Below are positions 47,390-59,625 of a stretch of 64,000 bases of DNA, one piece after another. This stretch comes from Isoetes taiwanensis. Lineage: Eukaryota; Streptophyta; Lycopodiopsida; Isoetales; Isoetaceae. Under the pieces are notes generated by a model. It had not been told where the DNA came from. It saw only the letters and a program-made list of their open reading frames with translations, and searched no databases. Where the stretch lies: contig JAJEKV010000062.1 of assembly GCA_021234155.1 (NCBI GenBank), positions 7,642,425 through 7,706,424 of the forward strand. Reading direction: 5' to 3'. Position 1 is the stretch's first letter; each line of letters begins with the position of its first letter. The position numbers were made by a program, and so were the translations under genes.

Positions 47390-50249
47390 ATGACTTCCAC
47401 CACCCTTCCAACCGTCACCAAGTCCTCAGGCGGCCTGCTGGCATCTCCTTCCAAAGAATCACCACTAGTTGGGAGCGGGTTGCCACCACCCTTTGTTCCA
47501 TCCCGGACTGCGAAGCTCCACAACAAAGGTCTTTGAAGAACAAGCTACCCCCCTTTATAGTTTAAGCCCCTTACGTTGCAAACATACAAGGAACCGCGAG
47601 AAAACGTAAGACCGTGAGATTCACTACAATTTCTCTCACCGTGACTTCACTACAAATGAGGACGGCGGCTCCGATGCACTCCTCTTCACACAACAACGGT
47701 TGTGACACATGGATTTGCGAGAATTCCAGTCGCTCTAAAGGAGATGTTTGCAAGAACTCCTTTTCAAGATGGTACAAGAACGGTGATGCCACAACCTCTT
47801 ATGGGCCATCGCCATCCTTTAACACTTGTACCCCGCCTATTAGGGAACAACTTCACGTGGTCTGCTTTTCCTCTACAAGCACACCACTTTCGGGACGAGG
47901 AAGTCACCCCCCAGTAGAAGTTTCATCGGAAGATGAAGACACCAACGAGGAACAAAGAGATTACATGTTCTCAAGCCAATCTTCAAAGAAATTCAAGGTG
48001 GATTTTGGTTTGAGGGCGTGCTCCTCTCAAGAAGAAGAAGAAATCTTATGGATGAACACAAAATGAGGAGACTTTTGAGAACTAAATGCTACTCATTGGG
48101 TTGCATCAACAATTTAATATGGCTAAATTACGAAAGCATTAGAGACAACTACTGTTCCATGACATTGGCGGACGAGAATGCCTACTTAGCTTATCATGTA
48201 AGACCGGACCAAGCAACACCTTCTTGCACTACATTAACCGTCAAGAAGTTTGCCGTAAATGCTTTATGGTTGTCCACCGTTTAGGGTCCACCGGGAATGT
48301 CCAGAATACACAAAAGACCGGACAAAAATCCAAAGAATCGATGATCATTGTGGGCCAAGAAGAGTTGTAACCATGCATGCCCTTCTTCTTTGTGTCATGG
48401 ATGGAGAAATATTTTAGAGAAACATGTGAGAAGCTACCTAACAAACAACATGTATCATTTAACGATAACATCACCAAAAAGATGTTTTTAATGAGTACAA
48501 AGAGACTTGCACTCGGCTTGAGACATCTCTTACTCACACTTCACCGGTGTGGAAAAGTGAATTCGGTCTTGTGAAAATTCCTAGAAAACATAGAATGTCC
48601 GTTTTGCTTTCGAGGTGTCGCGAAATTAAAGAGTCAACGAGAAACCGCAAAAGGCAGAGGTCGAAAGAAGTAAGCTCATGTTCTCCAATCTCTCACTTAT
48701 TTCGGAGAAAATGTTTTGACCTGATTTCTTCTACGATATTGTGCAAATGAGAACCTTGCCCGGACATCGTGAACAACAAGCGTGAGAGAGAGAAAGAAAG
48801 CTTGCCAAGCATAGAAAAAAAAAAGCTCTTGAACGTCCAATTTGCAATACATGTCATTTGTGATTGATGGAATGGACCAAAAAACAACTCTACCACATTT
48901 CTTGAACATTCCTAAGGATGTGCGGAGGAATGTTTTGTTAAGGTCCACCTTGTAGGAGCTATGGTCTTCAAAGGAAGTCTAAAGTGCAAAGTATTTTTGA
49001 CGTATCAAACTTGCATGGTGACCCGAACCTCACAATTACAATTCTTAACAAGGTCCCGTATGTCGAGCAAGAGCAATTACCACCGTGCTTTATCCGCAAC
49101 TTGACAATACTACAAGGGAGAACAAGAATCAAACACTCTTTAAGTCATCATTGTTAGTGGAGCTAGGGATCTTTAGAAAAGTGAAGCTTCGGTTTCTTAC
49201 TTGTAGGCCACACTCATGATCCAGATTGACCAAATGTTAAGCAGATTTTACGGCGCCTTAGAAGGAAGAAGGCTTTCATCTTCCTTCTTTAGTTCTAATT
49301 ATTGAAGATTCTTACACTCCTACTCCATTAATTCGATCTTCTTAAAGAGACCGCTGATTTTAGAGAGTTTGTTTTCTCTCAACGTTCAAACGAGAGAACA
49401 AGGCGTGAACAAGTTGAATGATCTCACCTTCGACATCATATCAAGTTCTACTTGAAGGATGGCCAAAGCTTCTTCTGAGGGGAAGAAGTATACCACAACT
49501 AAGGACCTGAGTCCACCCGGGGATTACGCTTCCTTAAATATATTCCGGACACTTCCTTCATAGAAGCGTCTTGAACAACTTCCTCTCAAAAATCCTAAGG
49601 AGTCCAAGCGGAAGAAAAGTACCCCGAGTCATCCTTAAAAGCCATTGAAAATGGAATTTCCTCGAGCTTTAAGTACTTCTTAGAAGAAGATCGGATGTGG
49701 TGGAGTAATTTCTTTCTCGAACAGAAAATTGTTGTACAAAATATAGCTCTAAGACGGTTGCAAGAACCATTTCAATGGCCTAACACCTTCCATCAACCCC
49801 AAAGACCAAGGGTCCAAGCGATTACTACATTTGCACCGGCGGTAGAAGACGAGGAGGACCGAGTCATGTACCTCGGACCAAGGCGCAGAATGAGCCTCAA
49901 GGTAATATCCGCGAAATTACCAAAGGTATGCTAATTGCTCTTCCGACCGAGGAGGATGACAAAGGTCGGCCACTTACGGATAGCAAAAGTGCTTGACCTG
50001 ATCAAGGAGGAAGGCTTAGTCACTAAACTCAAGATTCATTGGCTTGCAACACGCTCAGAAAATGCTTTTGAAGGTAGATATGAGTTAGAAATGAGAAGCC
50101 AAGGAAAAGGGAGAAAGTCCAAGAAGGTGGGTTGTAGGGACGAGCTGAACCTTAATGACGTGACTATTTTGTGCTATGATTTTAAATTGAAATCTGACAA
50201 TCGTCTACGCCAGAAGACTATCAATTTGCTTAAAAAAGCTTGTATTTAA
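47390..50249 (+). pseudogene. DDE-like transposase (DUF7869-like), frameshifted
   Basis: A series of frames covers about 950 codons. An N-terminal Ser/Thr/Pro-rich and acidic region (47390-48066) comes first. A segment with CSMTLADENAYLAYHV (about 48155) follows. At 48851-48901 is MSFVIDGMDQKTTLPHF and at 49202-49257 are VGHTHD and, one shift later, IDQMLSRF. The pair IDGMDQ ... VGHTHxDID is the hallmark of a eukaryotic transposase-like family I know as DUF7869. That name is from memory. The C-terminal part (49965-50249: RIAKVLDLIKEEG, KLKIHWLAT, then LNDVTILCYDF) resembles the small beta domain that ends such proteins. Several one-base shifts and stops interrupt it, so the copy is probably inactive. 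It is divergent from the methyltransferase gene and ends about 530 bases before the right TTAA. Confidence 0.75.
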
Positions 50250-50783
50250 GAAGATGATGAAGAAGGTGGTGACAATGCTTCACCGATGCGGTGATAGTGA
50301 TGAGGAAGATAACTCAAGCACTTCCTCGGATGATGATTGAAAGAAGTGAAGGTGATGACGATGGCATAAATGAACATGAAGACGTCCTGGATCCCTCTCT
50401 CATCACTCCTCACACTTTTGCACATAACTGAGTCTTAGAAAAACACTGTAAATTTTGATGTGAATATGAAGATTCTATCTTCAAATTTTGAGAATACTAC
50501 AGTTTCAATTACAGACTTACTTCAATTTTTTGTTAAATATTTTATCCACTGAAATTAGAGTTTCTCTCTTAAAACATACTTTAAGAACATTCTTTTTGCT
50601 AAGAAAAGTGACACTTTAAAAAGTCAATTCCTTAGTTGCAAAAAAAATTAGTCATTTTGGGGTCAAAATAGAATTTCATGCATCTTTTTTTTTTAAACCT
50701 CATTTTACCCCCTTTTTTGTAAAAAAAAAAGGGAATCTTTGAGGAATATTCCTTTTGCTCTCGTTTCAATGATTTGCTCCCGT
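50250..50783. other. Right non-coding end of the TTAA transposon
   Basis: AT-rich, with homopolymer runs. It contains ggaatattcc (about 50738), which is related to the internal palindrome, and the subterminal repeat gctcycgttt twice before the terminal TTAA. Confidence 0.7.
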
Positions 50784-50787
50784 TTAA

Positions 50788-53700
50788 TACGCAACTTTGT
50801 TCAGGATGCATTGCTCACAAAAGATAATAGAAAATTGGCTATCCCTTTCTTGCTATTGATTGCACAACAAAGGTCAAAGTAAAAGGCTTACTAGCTATTA
50901 AATGATGTGTATTTCATAGGCTTGGTGTGATCTCATACACGATGTCTTCATTTTTAGCATTATTACAAGTGCCAATGTCGCTCATTATGAAGATGGTGAG
51001 TGAAGCGTTATGATAGATGCCATGGAGCCTTTGTTACAATTTGTTGATTTCTCAACCGTTGCTTTTTCCCCAACAATAACATATGCACATTAAGTGGCTT
51101 ACATCTTGTTACGATACACACAAGTAAATGTTGAGGTTTTGCAACGTTTGCATTTTTCCTCGTGTTTAGCATGGTTGATCACATTATATTGTGCAAGATT
51201 TGTTCAGACATTGCATGTTCTCTTGGCATTTTGGGCTGCGACAAGATTTATTTACCAATCTTAATATGAGTTTAAAATCTTGAAACTAGGAGTATGTGGA
51301 ATTTGATGTGGGCTGGGGACGGGGGTAGCAATGGTTAAAGTTTGTGAGGTAGTTTATATTAGTGACGATGTTAGTAGTTGGAGTTGCGTTGATCATGTCT
51401 TTACATGCATTCCCAAAGAAGTGTTTCACCTAATGTCTTTGAATAATTTCCGTTGCATGGCAGACAGATTTCTTTTAGTTCTTCATTAGCGAATTGTTGT
51501 CGTCGCATTTTAAAACCGTGGTACCTTAAGGATTTTAAAATTAGAATTATGTTTCAAGTAACGTACGGTATTTTCATAAGAAGGTAGTTCTTATACAATG
51601 TAAATGATAGGGCGTCAGGAGTGGGTTACAGTAATTTTGCCCTAGGTTGATGTGATACTGCCCCAGCTGAAATATCCACCCGATTGAACCCATTGGACAT
51701 GGGTGACTATGATCTTGCCTTGGATTGATGTGTTATCACCCCTCCAAGGAATTGAACTGGTTGGGTGCAACGAATGAGTGACCATAGTCATCTTGCTTTG
51801 AGTTTGTTTGATGCCTCTATCTAAAATAGTGTAACGAGTGACCATAATCAATCTTGCCTTCATATGTGCAATACCCCTTTTTTAGAATATTGCAAGGTTA
51901 ATATTGCCTTGAATATGTGTGATAGCCTCCATCTAGAATATTGCAAGGTCAACCAAAATTAAACCTACTCTATTACCATCCCATCCAAAACATGCCAAGG
52001 CATTGTCTCTAGAATGCACATAGTCCAATAGGCATAATGAATGGGTGACCATAATCTTAGAAGGCATTGTTTAAGGTAGAACCAGGAATTGAAATTTGGG
52101 GGTGGCAATCGAAATTTGGGGGTAGGGGGGACCCCGAATTCAAAAAAATTCTAAAAATTTTCAATAGCAGAAAAATGTTTTCGGCACTTTTTCAGGCCAT
52201 TTCCATCAAATTTTCTAGGGTTTCTAGGAAAGTACACTATAAATTTGTGTATTTATGGTAGTCTTAAATCTAAGGGCGCATCCCCATTAGGCCGTTATCT
52301 AGGCTTGACTTTGCCACATGGCAAACCCAGCCAGGAAAAAATCATTCCCATTACCTTCCAAGGCACCAAAGTTCTGCTGACGAGTCCAGGACAACTTCCC
52401 TTTCTTAAGCCTCAAGGACTTAGACGTGTTGGAATTGGGGACTGCTAATTTTGAGCAACAACTTGGACTTTGAGATGGTATTTTCTCTTTTCCATATCTT
52501 TATGGCTAAAGTGGTTATATACTTAGCTTGCACAGCCGCAGATTGTTGATGACTTAACGTCTGTGTGTATGAAAGTCATTTTCAATAAAGATTTTGTGGC
52601 ACGACAACATGGTATTGTTGGCTTGCATCATCATCTTGCATTGCATTTCATCTTCAGGTAAGTTGTGTTTATGGTTGAATGTTTCTCCAGTTTTGTCTCT
52701 AATCTCGAGGTCCTTTTGTTTGCAGAAATAGGTGGTCGGTTAAGCATATTGAAATGAATAAAAAGGCTTGCAAATATGTTATTTCAGCCATATGTTTTAA
52801 AGGGATGTTTAAGAGGAGAGCGGCGGAGAGGGTTTGTCCATGTTGATATGAATACTTTTTTTTCCATGTATGGAACACTTCTTATGGACGATTCTTAGAT
52901 GCATTGTTGTTTCTGGAGCTCTTCTGCTGGAGAAATTAGCAAGAATGTGTGGTTCATGGAATAATTTAAGGGCTAAACTTAGCTATTTGGCGATTTTTTA
53001 CCACATTTTCAAAATAATTTGGCTAAAGTAAATGGAAAAAATTGGGAAAAAAATAATAATTTTAGCTTAACTTTTTTCGGGACTGCATCAACCTTGGAGC
53101 TCTTTAGCCAAACGCTAGAAAGTAAGAGAGTGAAATTTTGTATTGTTTAGCTAAACTATAGAAACTTTTAGAATGAATTTCGGGCCAGTTTAGCTAACAT
53201 CATTCTAATTTATATGAAATATAGGATCAATAGTTTAGTTTCTAGCATTATGAATTAATTTGAGTCCTAGACTTTGCTAGTTAGCATTATTTTAGAATGT
53301 TTTCACAAAGAAAATGACCAAAATAAATGGAATATATTGAGAAAAAGTATAGTAATTTGGCTTAATATTTTCTGTTGGTCATACCATAGAAATTTTTGGG
53401 TTGATGTTTGGGTTAGTTTAGCTAAACGCTAGAAAGTATGAGAGGAAAAATGTGTAGAGTTTAGCTAAACCACAGAAAGTTTTGGGATTAATATCAAGCA
53501 AGTTTAGCTAAAGTCATTCTGGCTAATAAGAAATATGCGATTAGTAATTTATTCCCTGGTGTGGTTATAGAAGCTTCAGACAATGAGTTTTTGCTGATTT
53601 GCCTAGGTTAACTTTGGCCTTATTATCTGCTTTCCTTCCAGATGCATGCAATTGAGAGGCACGTTATTTATTGTTGGAGACCTGAAGTCTCTATTTGCGT

Positions 53701-55239
53701 ATGTCCATTCCCCAGCAGGATATAAGCATAGCGGTCTACCCATGCTCTGATCCCTAATGCCTAATGCCCTTCTAAAATTGCTCAACCACAATAAAGGAGA
53801 GCATAATTACACACAATAATGGCAACTGTAGCCCAATTATTGTCCCAACTCATCAACTGAAAGTTGCTTGTCCTTATTTGAAAAGCCTGCAATTCCATCC
53901 ACAATCATGAAACAGGAGACTGTTATACAGGTGTATTTCTTGGCATCCTTAAATATAAATCATGCTACTGATTGTTACTAAGTTCTGGTTCTATAAGAGC
54001 ACATTGCATTCGATGAAGGTACTCCAAGGCTTTGTAGACAATGGAATACATGCTTCTAAATTTGGAATGGATAATACATCAAAAACCTTGCAAGCTTCTT
54101 CCAGATCCCCTCATTAAATTCTCACAGTTAGATTCATGCATCATCTATTTTACCACGTTAACACGGGCTTACATAAGGGAATGTCCGTATCTTCCAAAAT
54201 ATTGGGCCTCAAATTGTGTCTGCAGACTGCTACTATGGTACAAGGTAATATCATGTTCTATTAATCAAATGTAGTTATATGTATATAGTGGGAGCAAGCA
54301 AATTGCTCTAGGCACAATTGTTAAATGATTCATGATGTTGTGGATTAACATTTGTGACTCCAAATTAGGATACACTGAAGCAATTTTATACATAAAACTG
54401 GATATATTACTGATGTTGGACCCTTGGATGTGGGTTCTATTATTTGGTATCAGTGTTGACAGGTCCAAATATTCATAAAAACACAGCAACAAGGTTGCAT
54501 TCTTATGTGGGTAGACGACCCTTTTTGCGAGAATCCACTCCATGGAAGACCGACTGCTCCCAACAGCCCATTGCTGAAGTAAGTCGACATTGCCAGGTGT
54601 AGGGCGTCACATACAAGAATGCCATACCCGAACCTTCGAACTTGCCATTAAGATTAACCCTAAAATCAATTACATATTTCACATTTAACCACCCTAACAT
54701 TTTACATGAAAGCGCTATGGTATTTTAATGTTCTAAATATCTTAATGTTGACATAGAATGTTGACATTGGATTTTGGCATATTTCTACAAATATGCTAGA
54801 TCAAGGGTCCACAAGTATACACCTCACACCCCTGCATACTTGAGCGCTCCCCGACGTATGTACATATAAATACAAATAGGAATGGCATATACAAGGCGAT
54901 CAAAGAATGATCGGCAATGCTTGGCAGTGTTTCTAAGTGAGTAGAAACAATAGAAAATATTCAATCTATGATCATTGTGAAGAAATAAAACATTTATATT
55001 GTTTCATGCCAACTGTTACGCAACGTACATGTTTTTGTTGTGAAAGATAGAACAACCCACCCAATGCGTACACAATCTTTTGTATAGAAATTGCCACTTC
55101 CCAAAAGGTAACATTTTTTCGGTGAGAATGTTATTTTGCAATATAACATGTGCCGAAATGCCTGTGCCTCAAAAATAAATCCATGGTTATGTAGAATAAA
55201 AAAACAGTGGCAAATGCAAATGTTTCTAGATAATGTTGG
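50788..55239. other. Gene-free stretch after the transposon
   Basis: Beyond the first ~40 bases (GDSL fragment) no gene is recognised. The short frame MVLLACIIILHCISSS at about 52610-52660, followed by a gtaagt donor, could be a signal-peptide exon. Repeats of tgaccataatc and gtgtgataccctcc-like words occur at 51640-52060, and words of the type tagctaaacyatagaaa recur at 53100-53520. All have the texture of decayed repeats. Confidence 0.4.
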
Positions 55240-55490
55240 AATCTTTATAGAATTTGAAAGAATGAGAATTATAGAGGGATCTTAATATTTCCTTAAACTC
55301 TCTAAGGTTTTATGAAAATTCTTCTAGATCCTTTAGGATTTCTTAATCCACTTAGATTTTCGATCATTGTATGAGGATTCCACTAAATTCGACTCTTTCA
55401 GTGTATTCCAATCCGTTTAAGCCTAGATTTTATTTCCATGTCTTCATAAACCATAGCTCATTAACCCATTCATGGTACAAAAACTTGTAA
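55240..55490 (+). repeat. Minisatellite remnant and unit end
   Basis: About 150 bases of GATTC-type short repeats are followed by TCTTCATAAACCAT and TCATGGTACAAAAACTTGTA. These are the same modules, in the same order, as at the end of unit 2 (35720-35790). Confidence 0.6.
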
Positions 55491-57679
55491 TCAAAACATA
55501 TATAAAGCATTCACTTTGATTCTATTCTCCAAGATTCCTTGATGCTCCATTGCATGCCTGCCAAATGTCAAAATTTTTTTTCGGGGAACATTTTTGCAAT
55601 TTTGCATTTTTCTAGTTCTTTGTGGCTATGGCGGCCAGGGCAGCCACGGCGCCCTTCCAGCTCCGGCTTCTCAAGATGTTCCCGCTCCCCGGAAGCACCA
55701 GCAGGTCGGCCACAAAACCTTGCTGAAAGGTGACGATTTCTACAAGGTTTGCCCTAGATCTGCCGTTTCTTGATGGGCCTCAAAATCGGTCTCTAAACTC
55801 TAGTTTGCTTGCTATTTGCCATGCTATTGATGTGTCTACAGCCTAAAAACCACCAAATCGGGTCTGGTAGCCGCAAATTCAGCTTGATGGGCCTCAAAAT
55901 CGGCCTCTCAGATTACATTCTTCTTGATGGATCTCTAAATTCCAAAGCAAAGCCCCATTGGATAAAATCGTATCCACAGTTTCAAAGCCCATTGTTTAGA
56001 AATGTCGGTCAGAATTGTCTTCTAGGAATTATTTGCGGGGGAACATGCCCGATGGATTAGATAGACAACCCGGATCCTTTACCGTAATTTTTCCCTCTTA
56101 GATTTGTTAATAGATGAGTGTTTGAATCGACTCGTATGATTTTAGAAGCAACCCAAAGGGATTTTTTTATAGTAGAACCCAAAGGGATTTTTTATAGTAG
56201 AACTGCTCTGTCTACAACTGTGAGGTCGAATTTGCTGCAAATTCCTATGCTCTCTCGCTTCTGTGTTTACCCCTTCCCTTCTATGTCCCTCCCTTCTAAG
56301 GCTTGCCGTCCTTCTCCGCCAAACAAAGTACCTTGAAGGCTGTGAACCAAGTGACTCTTTTGCTTCATACACAGCCCTTACGGATTAATGCTTGAGAAAT
56401 GGCCCCTGCACATAAAAAAGAGGAAGGATTCAGGGCTAAAAGGGCTGGGCCGACACCAATTTAGATAATATAAATCTTGTCCCTATTGGCTCGTGGGTTC
56501 TTGTGGTGCAAAAACTAAACCTTACCCATGTTCTAATGGTCGCCGAGGCATGCGAATCAGAGCTCTGCTCTGGGGATTAACAAGGCGTCTATTTTGGGGC
56601 TGCAGATCCGGTGCATGGGGCTCACAAATCGTAGTAGCCAAGCTTCATCCCCAAGCATCTGGTTTGTGCTTCCTATAATGCCAAAACAGGGGATAAAGCC
56701 AAAACCTGTGATAAGGCACAAACAAGAGGAAGTGCATAAGTTGAAAACACCTCTATTGCTTGCGGGCAAATAGACGAATCTGATGAGGTATCTTTTGATT
56801 CACGGGCGACGACGAAGGCCAATCAAGGAAGGCTGCCAAATACACTACGTTCCAGCATGTTTTCCTCCCTAAATCGTGTGATGAACAAGCCACCCGCTTA
56901 TCGGGTGCTCACACTTTTACTCTATGATATTTAAATCCTTAAAAGCTAAATTATTTCTACCCCATTAGATATCATTTTAATTTGCCCTAAGGCAACATGT
57001 TAGCTATTAGATTTCTGCACCTCAACCGAGGTGGATGCAAAATAAACAACATGGGGCAACAACCATACTTTGAGACCGATTTATATTTCAACTTTGAAAT
57101 TTTAACTCTTAGATAAAGACTCAAAGTTTCATCAGATGATTTTGTGCAATTCAAACAATTGGGGTATACACTCAATCACTTTATATTTGGTGCTAAAATG
57201 ATATATAAGGACTTTTTCAACCATTTCTCAGTTCCCAACTCAACAATTGGCGGTTTAACTACTACAAGTCTTCAATATTGTGCTCACATATTAGAACACC
57301 GTGAGAACACTCATTCTGGTTGCAACCTTGGACCTTGACTCTACTAAAAGTACTCTACAATTTGCAATTTTAATGTTTGCAAATGCTCCGCATGTCGCTC
57401 ATTAAAATTGGCTTGCCTACCAGGATTATTCCACATTCGCATCATAGGCCTTATCAACATACTAAATTCAGGTGTATTTGGAAGGCGAAACTATTGAGCA
57501 GACTTCTAATGAGCGTATTGTATGCTCACAGCAAAAATAAGTATCATGATCAACTACGTCCCAATGCGGACTATAATAAATCCATTGCTATACAAAACTA
57601 GAACATAGACTCGGGCCAACTTTACAGGGTTAGGACTAAAGAAATGTTCGCGGCGGCCTTGGCCGCCGCGATAAATTTC
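55491..57679. other. Stretch without an assignable gene
   Basis: A GC-rich first-exon-like frame at 55628-55725 (MAARAATAPFQLRLLKMFPL) stands out from its AT-rich surroundings and may be a captured first exon. A duplicated phrase (cttgatgggcctcaaaatcgg) occurs at about 55770 and 55882. The perfect palindrome ggcggccttggccgcc lies at about 57652-57667, just before the next element. I recognise no complete gene. Confidence 0.4.
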
Positions 57680-59625
57680 TTGTATATATATAATTATTCT
57701 ATGTGTCCATGGGAAACGATGTACCCATGGATTGGTTACATATTCAAATCAATCTAAGCCGTCTATTAGGGGGCCAATGAGGTGGCACAACTAGGGCCTT
57801 AGGATCTACATGGGGTCATGCATGGGGCATGCACCATGCCTCTAGACCATCGGATCAAGGGGGAAGGCAAAATCATAGCCCTTGATTTTTTTAGGGAAGG
57901 TGCAAGGAAGGTCCCTAAAGGTGCTTTCTGGTGTGGCCAATCTCGGCCCTTGGATCAAAAAGGGGAGGAGAAATCTTGGCTATTAAATTTTTTATTAAGT
58001 TGCAATTTATTTATTAAAGGAGTTGTGGCATCCTCATTTAATAAAAAAAGTAATGAGGTGGCACCAACATTTATTGAAGGAATTTCGAGGAAGCTTCTTT
58101 TTTGCAATTATCTTCAAACGCCCGTAACTTGCAGCAAAGGGGTCAGATGATGGTGGGGCCTACGCCATTGGATTCCTCTCATCGAGAGCTTTCCAATGAG
58201 TAGTGTTTTGATATCGTTTCGTTGTAGTTGAAGCGAATATGATCGAATACTAAGAATCTTCTTGGAATCTTGGAATTTTATGGATCTATGGGAATTTAAG
58301 AGAATATAGGGGAATCTTCATAGGATCTTAAAGAATGTAAAGGAATCTCAATAGAATCTTGAGGAATCTATGAGAATCACAAGAGAATCTTTTAGAATCT
58401 AAGCGAATCTTTATAGAACCTTTGAGAATCTAGGGGAATCTTGATAAAATCTTGAAGAATCTAGGGGAATCTTCATAGATTCTAAGGGGATCTGAGAGAA
58501 TTTACATAGAAACTTGGGGAATCTAGAGGAATCTCAATAGAATTAGGGAATCTATGGAAATCTTAAGAGAATCTTATGAAATCTAGCAGAATCTAAGCGC
58601 ATCTTCGTAAAGTCTTTGAGAATCTACGTGACCTTTAATGGAATCTCGGAGAATCTAGGGGAATGTACTTAGATCTAATGGAATCTAGGGGAATATACAT
58701 AATATCTAAAGGAATCTAGGGGAATCTACATAAAATCTATATATAATCTTAGAGAATATAGAGGAATCTTTGTAGAACATTAAGAATCTAGAAGACTCTT
58801 TGTGGAATCTTGGGGAATCTTCCACATTGGATGTGTTTTGCAGGGGAATCTTCATAGAATCTACGGGAATTTAGGAAAATCTACATAGAATCTTGGAGAA
58901 TCTAGAGGAAACTTGGGTTAATCTTTGAGAATCTAGAGGAAAGTCTTGAGAATCTTAAAGAATCTATGAGAATCTCAAGAGAATGTAGAGGAATCTAAGG
59001 GAATCTAGAGGAATCTCAACAATATTAGGGAATCTATGGGAATCTTAAGAGAATCTTATGAAATCTAGCAGAATCTAAGCGCATCTTTGTAAAGTCTCTG
59101 AGAATCTACGTGATCTTTAATGGAATCTTAGAGAATCTACGGGAATGTACTTAGACCTAATGGAATCTAGGGGAATATACATAATATCTAAAGGAATCCA
59201 GGGGAATCTACATAAAATCTATATATAATCTTAGAGAATCTAGAGGAATCTTTGTAGAACATTAAGAATCTAGAAGAATCTTTGTGGAATCTTGGGGAAT
59301 CTTTCACATTGGGTGTGTTTTGCAGGGGAATCTTCATAGAATCTTTGGGAAATTAGGAGAATGTACATAGAACCTTGGAGAATCTAGAGAAAATTTGGGT
59401 TAATCTTTGAGAATCTAGAGGAAAGTCAAGAGAATCTTAAAGAATCTATGAGAATCTCAAGCGAATGTAGAGGAATATAAGGGAATCTTCGTGAAATCTT
59501 CGAGAATCTAGGGAAATTTTTTCTAAGCCTTGAAGAATCTAAAAGAATCTTTATAGAATCTTCACTAGATGGCTCAAAATTTGTACACTCCCTCATAGTA
59601 CAATCACTTGTATATATTATATTAT
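57680..59625 (+). mobile_element. Minisatellite-bearing repeat element, copy 2
   Basis: The element starts near CTTGTATATATATAATTATT, followed by a unique region. That region contains CCAATGAGGTGGCAC, GCATGGGGCATGCACC and GGAATTTCGAGGAAGCTTC, which are the reverse complement of motifs at 5905-6400. Then come about 1.3 kb of GAATCTAGGGGAATCTTCAT repeats (58230-59570) and the end CTCATAGTACAATCACTTGTATATA. The array has a higher-order structure: a 480-base block recurs (for example 58563 and 59042; gcaggggaatcttcatagaa at 58840 and 59325). It has no coding capacity. Confidence 0.8.

Larger units (their letters stand above)
42674..50787. mobile_element. 8.1-kb TTAA-type DNA transposon carrying a transposase and a ParB-like/DNA methyltransferase gene
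   Basis: TTAA occurs at both edges (42674-42677 and 50784-50787). Inside it the ends begin ACGGGAG (42678) and finish CTCCCGT (50783), an inverted pair. Deeper inside, CAAAGATTCCCTTT near 42709-42722 is matched by its inverse at about 50730-50745, so the ends are partly matching subterminal inverted repeats. Each end also holds a second copy of the CTC(C/T)CGTTT motif. Joining the flanks across one TTAA gives an open GDSL-lipase frame, supporting the edges independently. The cargo is two divergent genes (43013-46597 minus, 47390-50249 plus) and palindrome arrays. TTAA targets are known for piggyBac and Kolobok elements. The transposase here does not look like piggyBac. Confidence 0.85.
35790..55490 (+). 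mobile_element. Gene-fragment-carrying unit 3, interrupted by two later insertions
   Basis: The unit starts at TATATATACAATTATATGAG near 35795 with a rearranged, duplicated CTCGGCCGTCCATCTC / TTGGGGCTTTTRATCT region (35850-36070). It carries unidentified exons (36400-37480, 41100-41730) and a GDSL lipase fragment. Its far end is TCATGGTACAAAAACTTGTA near 55490, preceded by TCTTCATAAACCAT as in unit 2 and by a short minisatellite remnant (55240-55400). The Copia element (37491-40677) and the TTAA transposon (42674-50787) are later insertions. That the two ends belong to one unit is inference. Confidence 0.35.
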
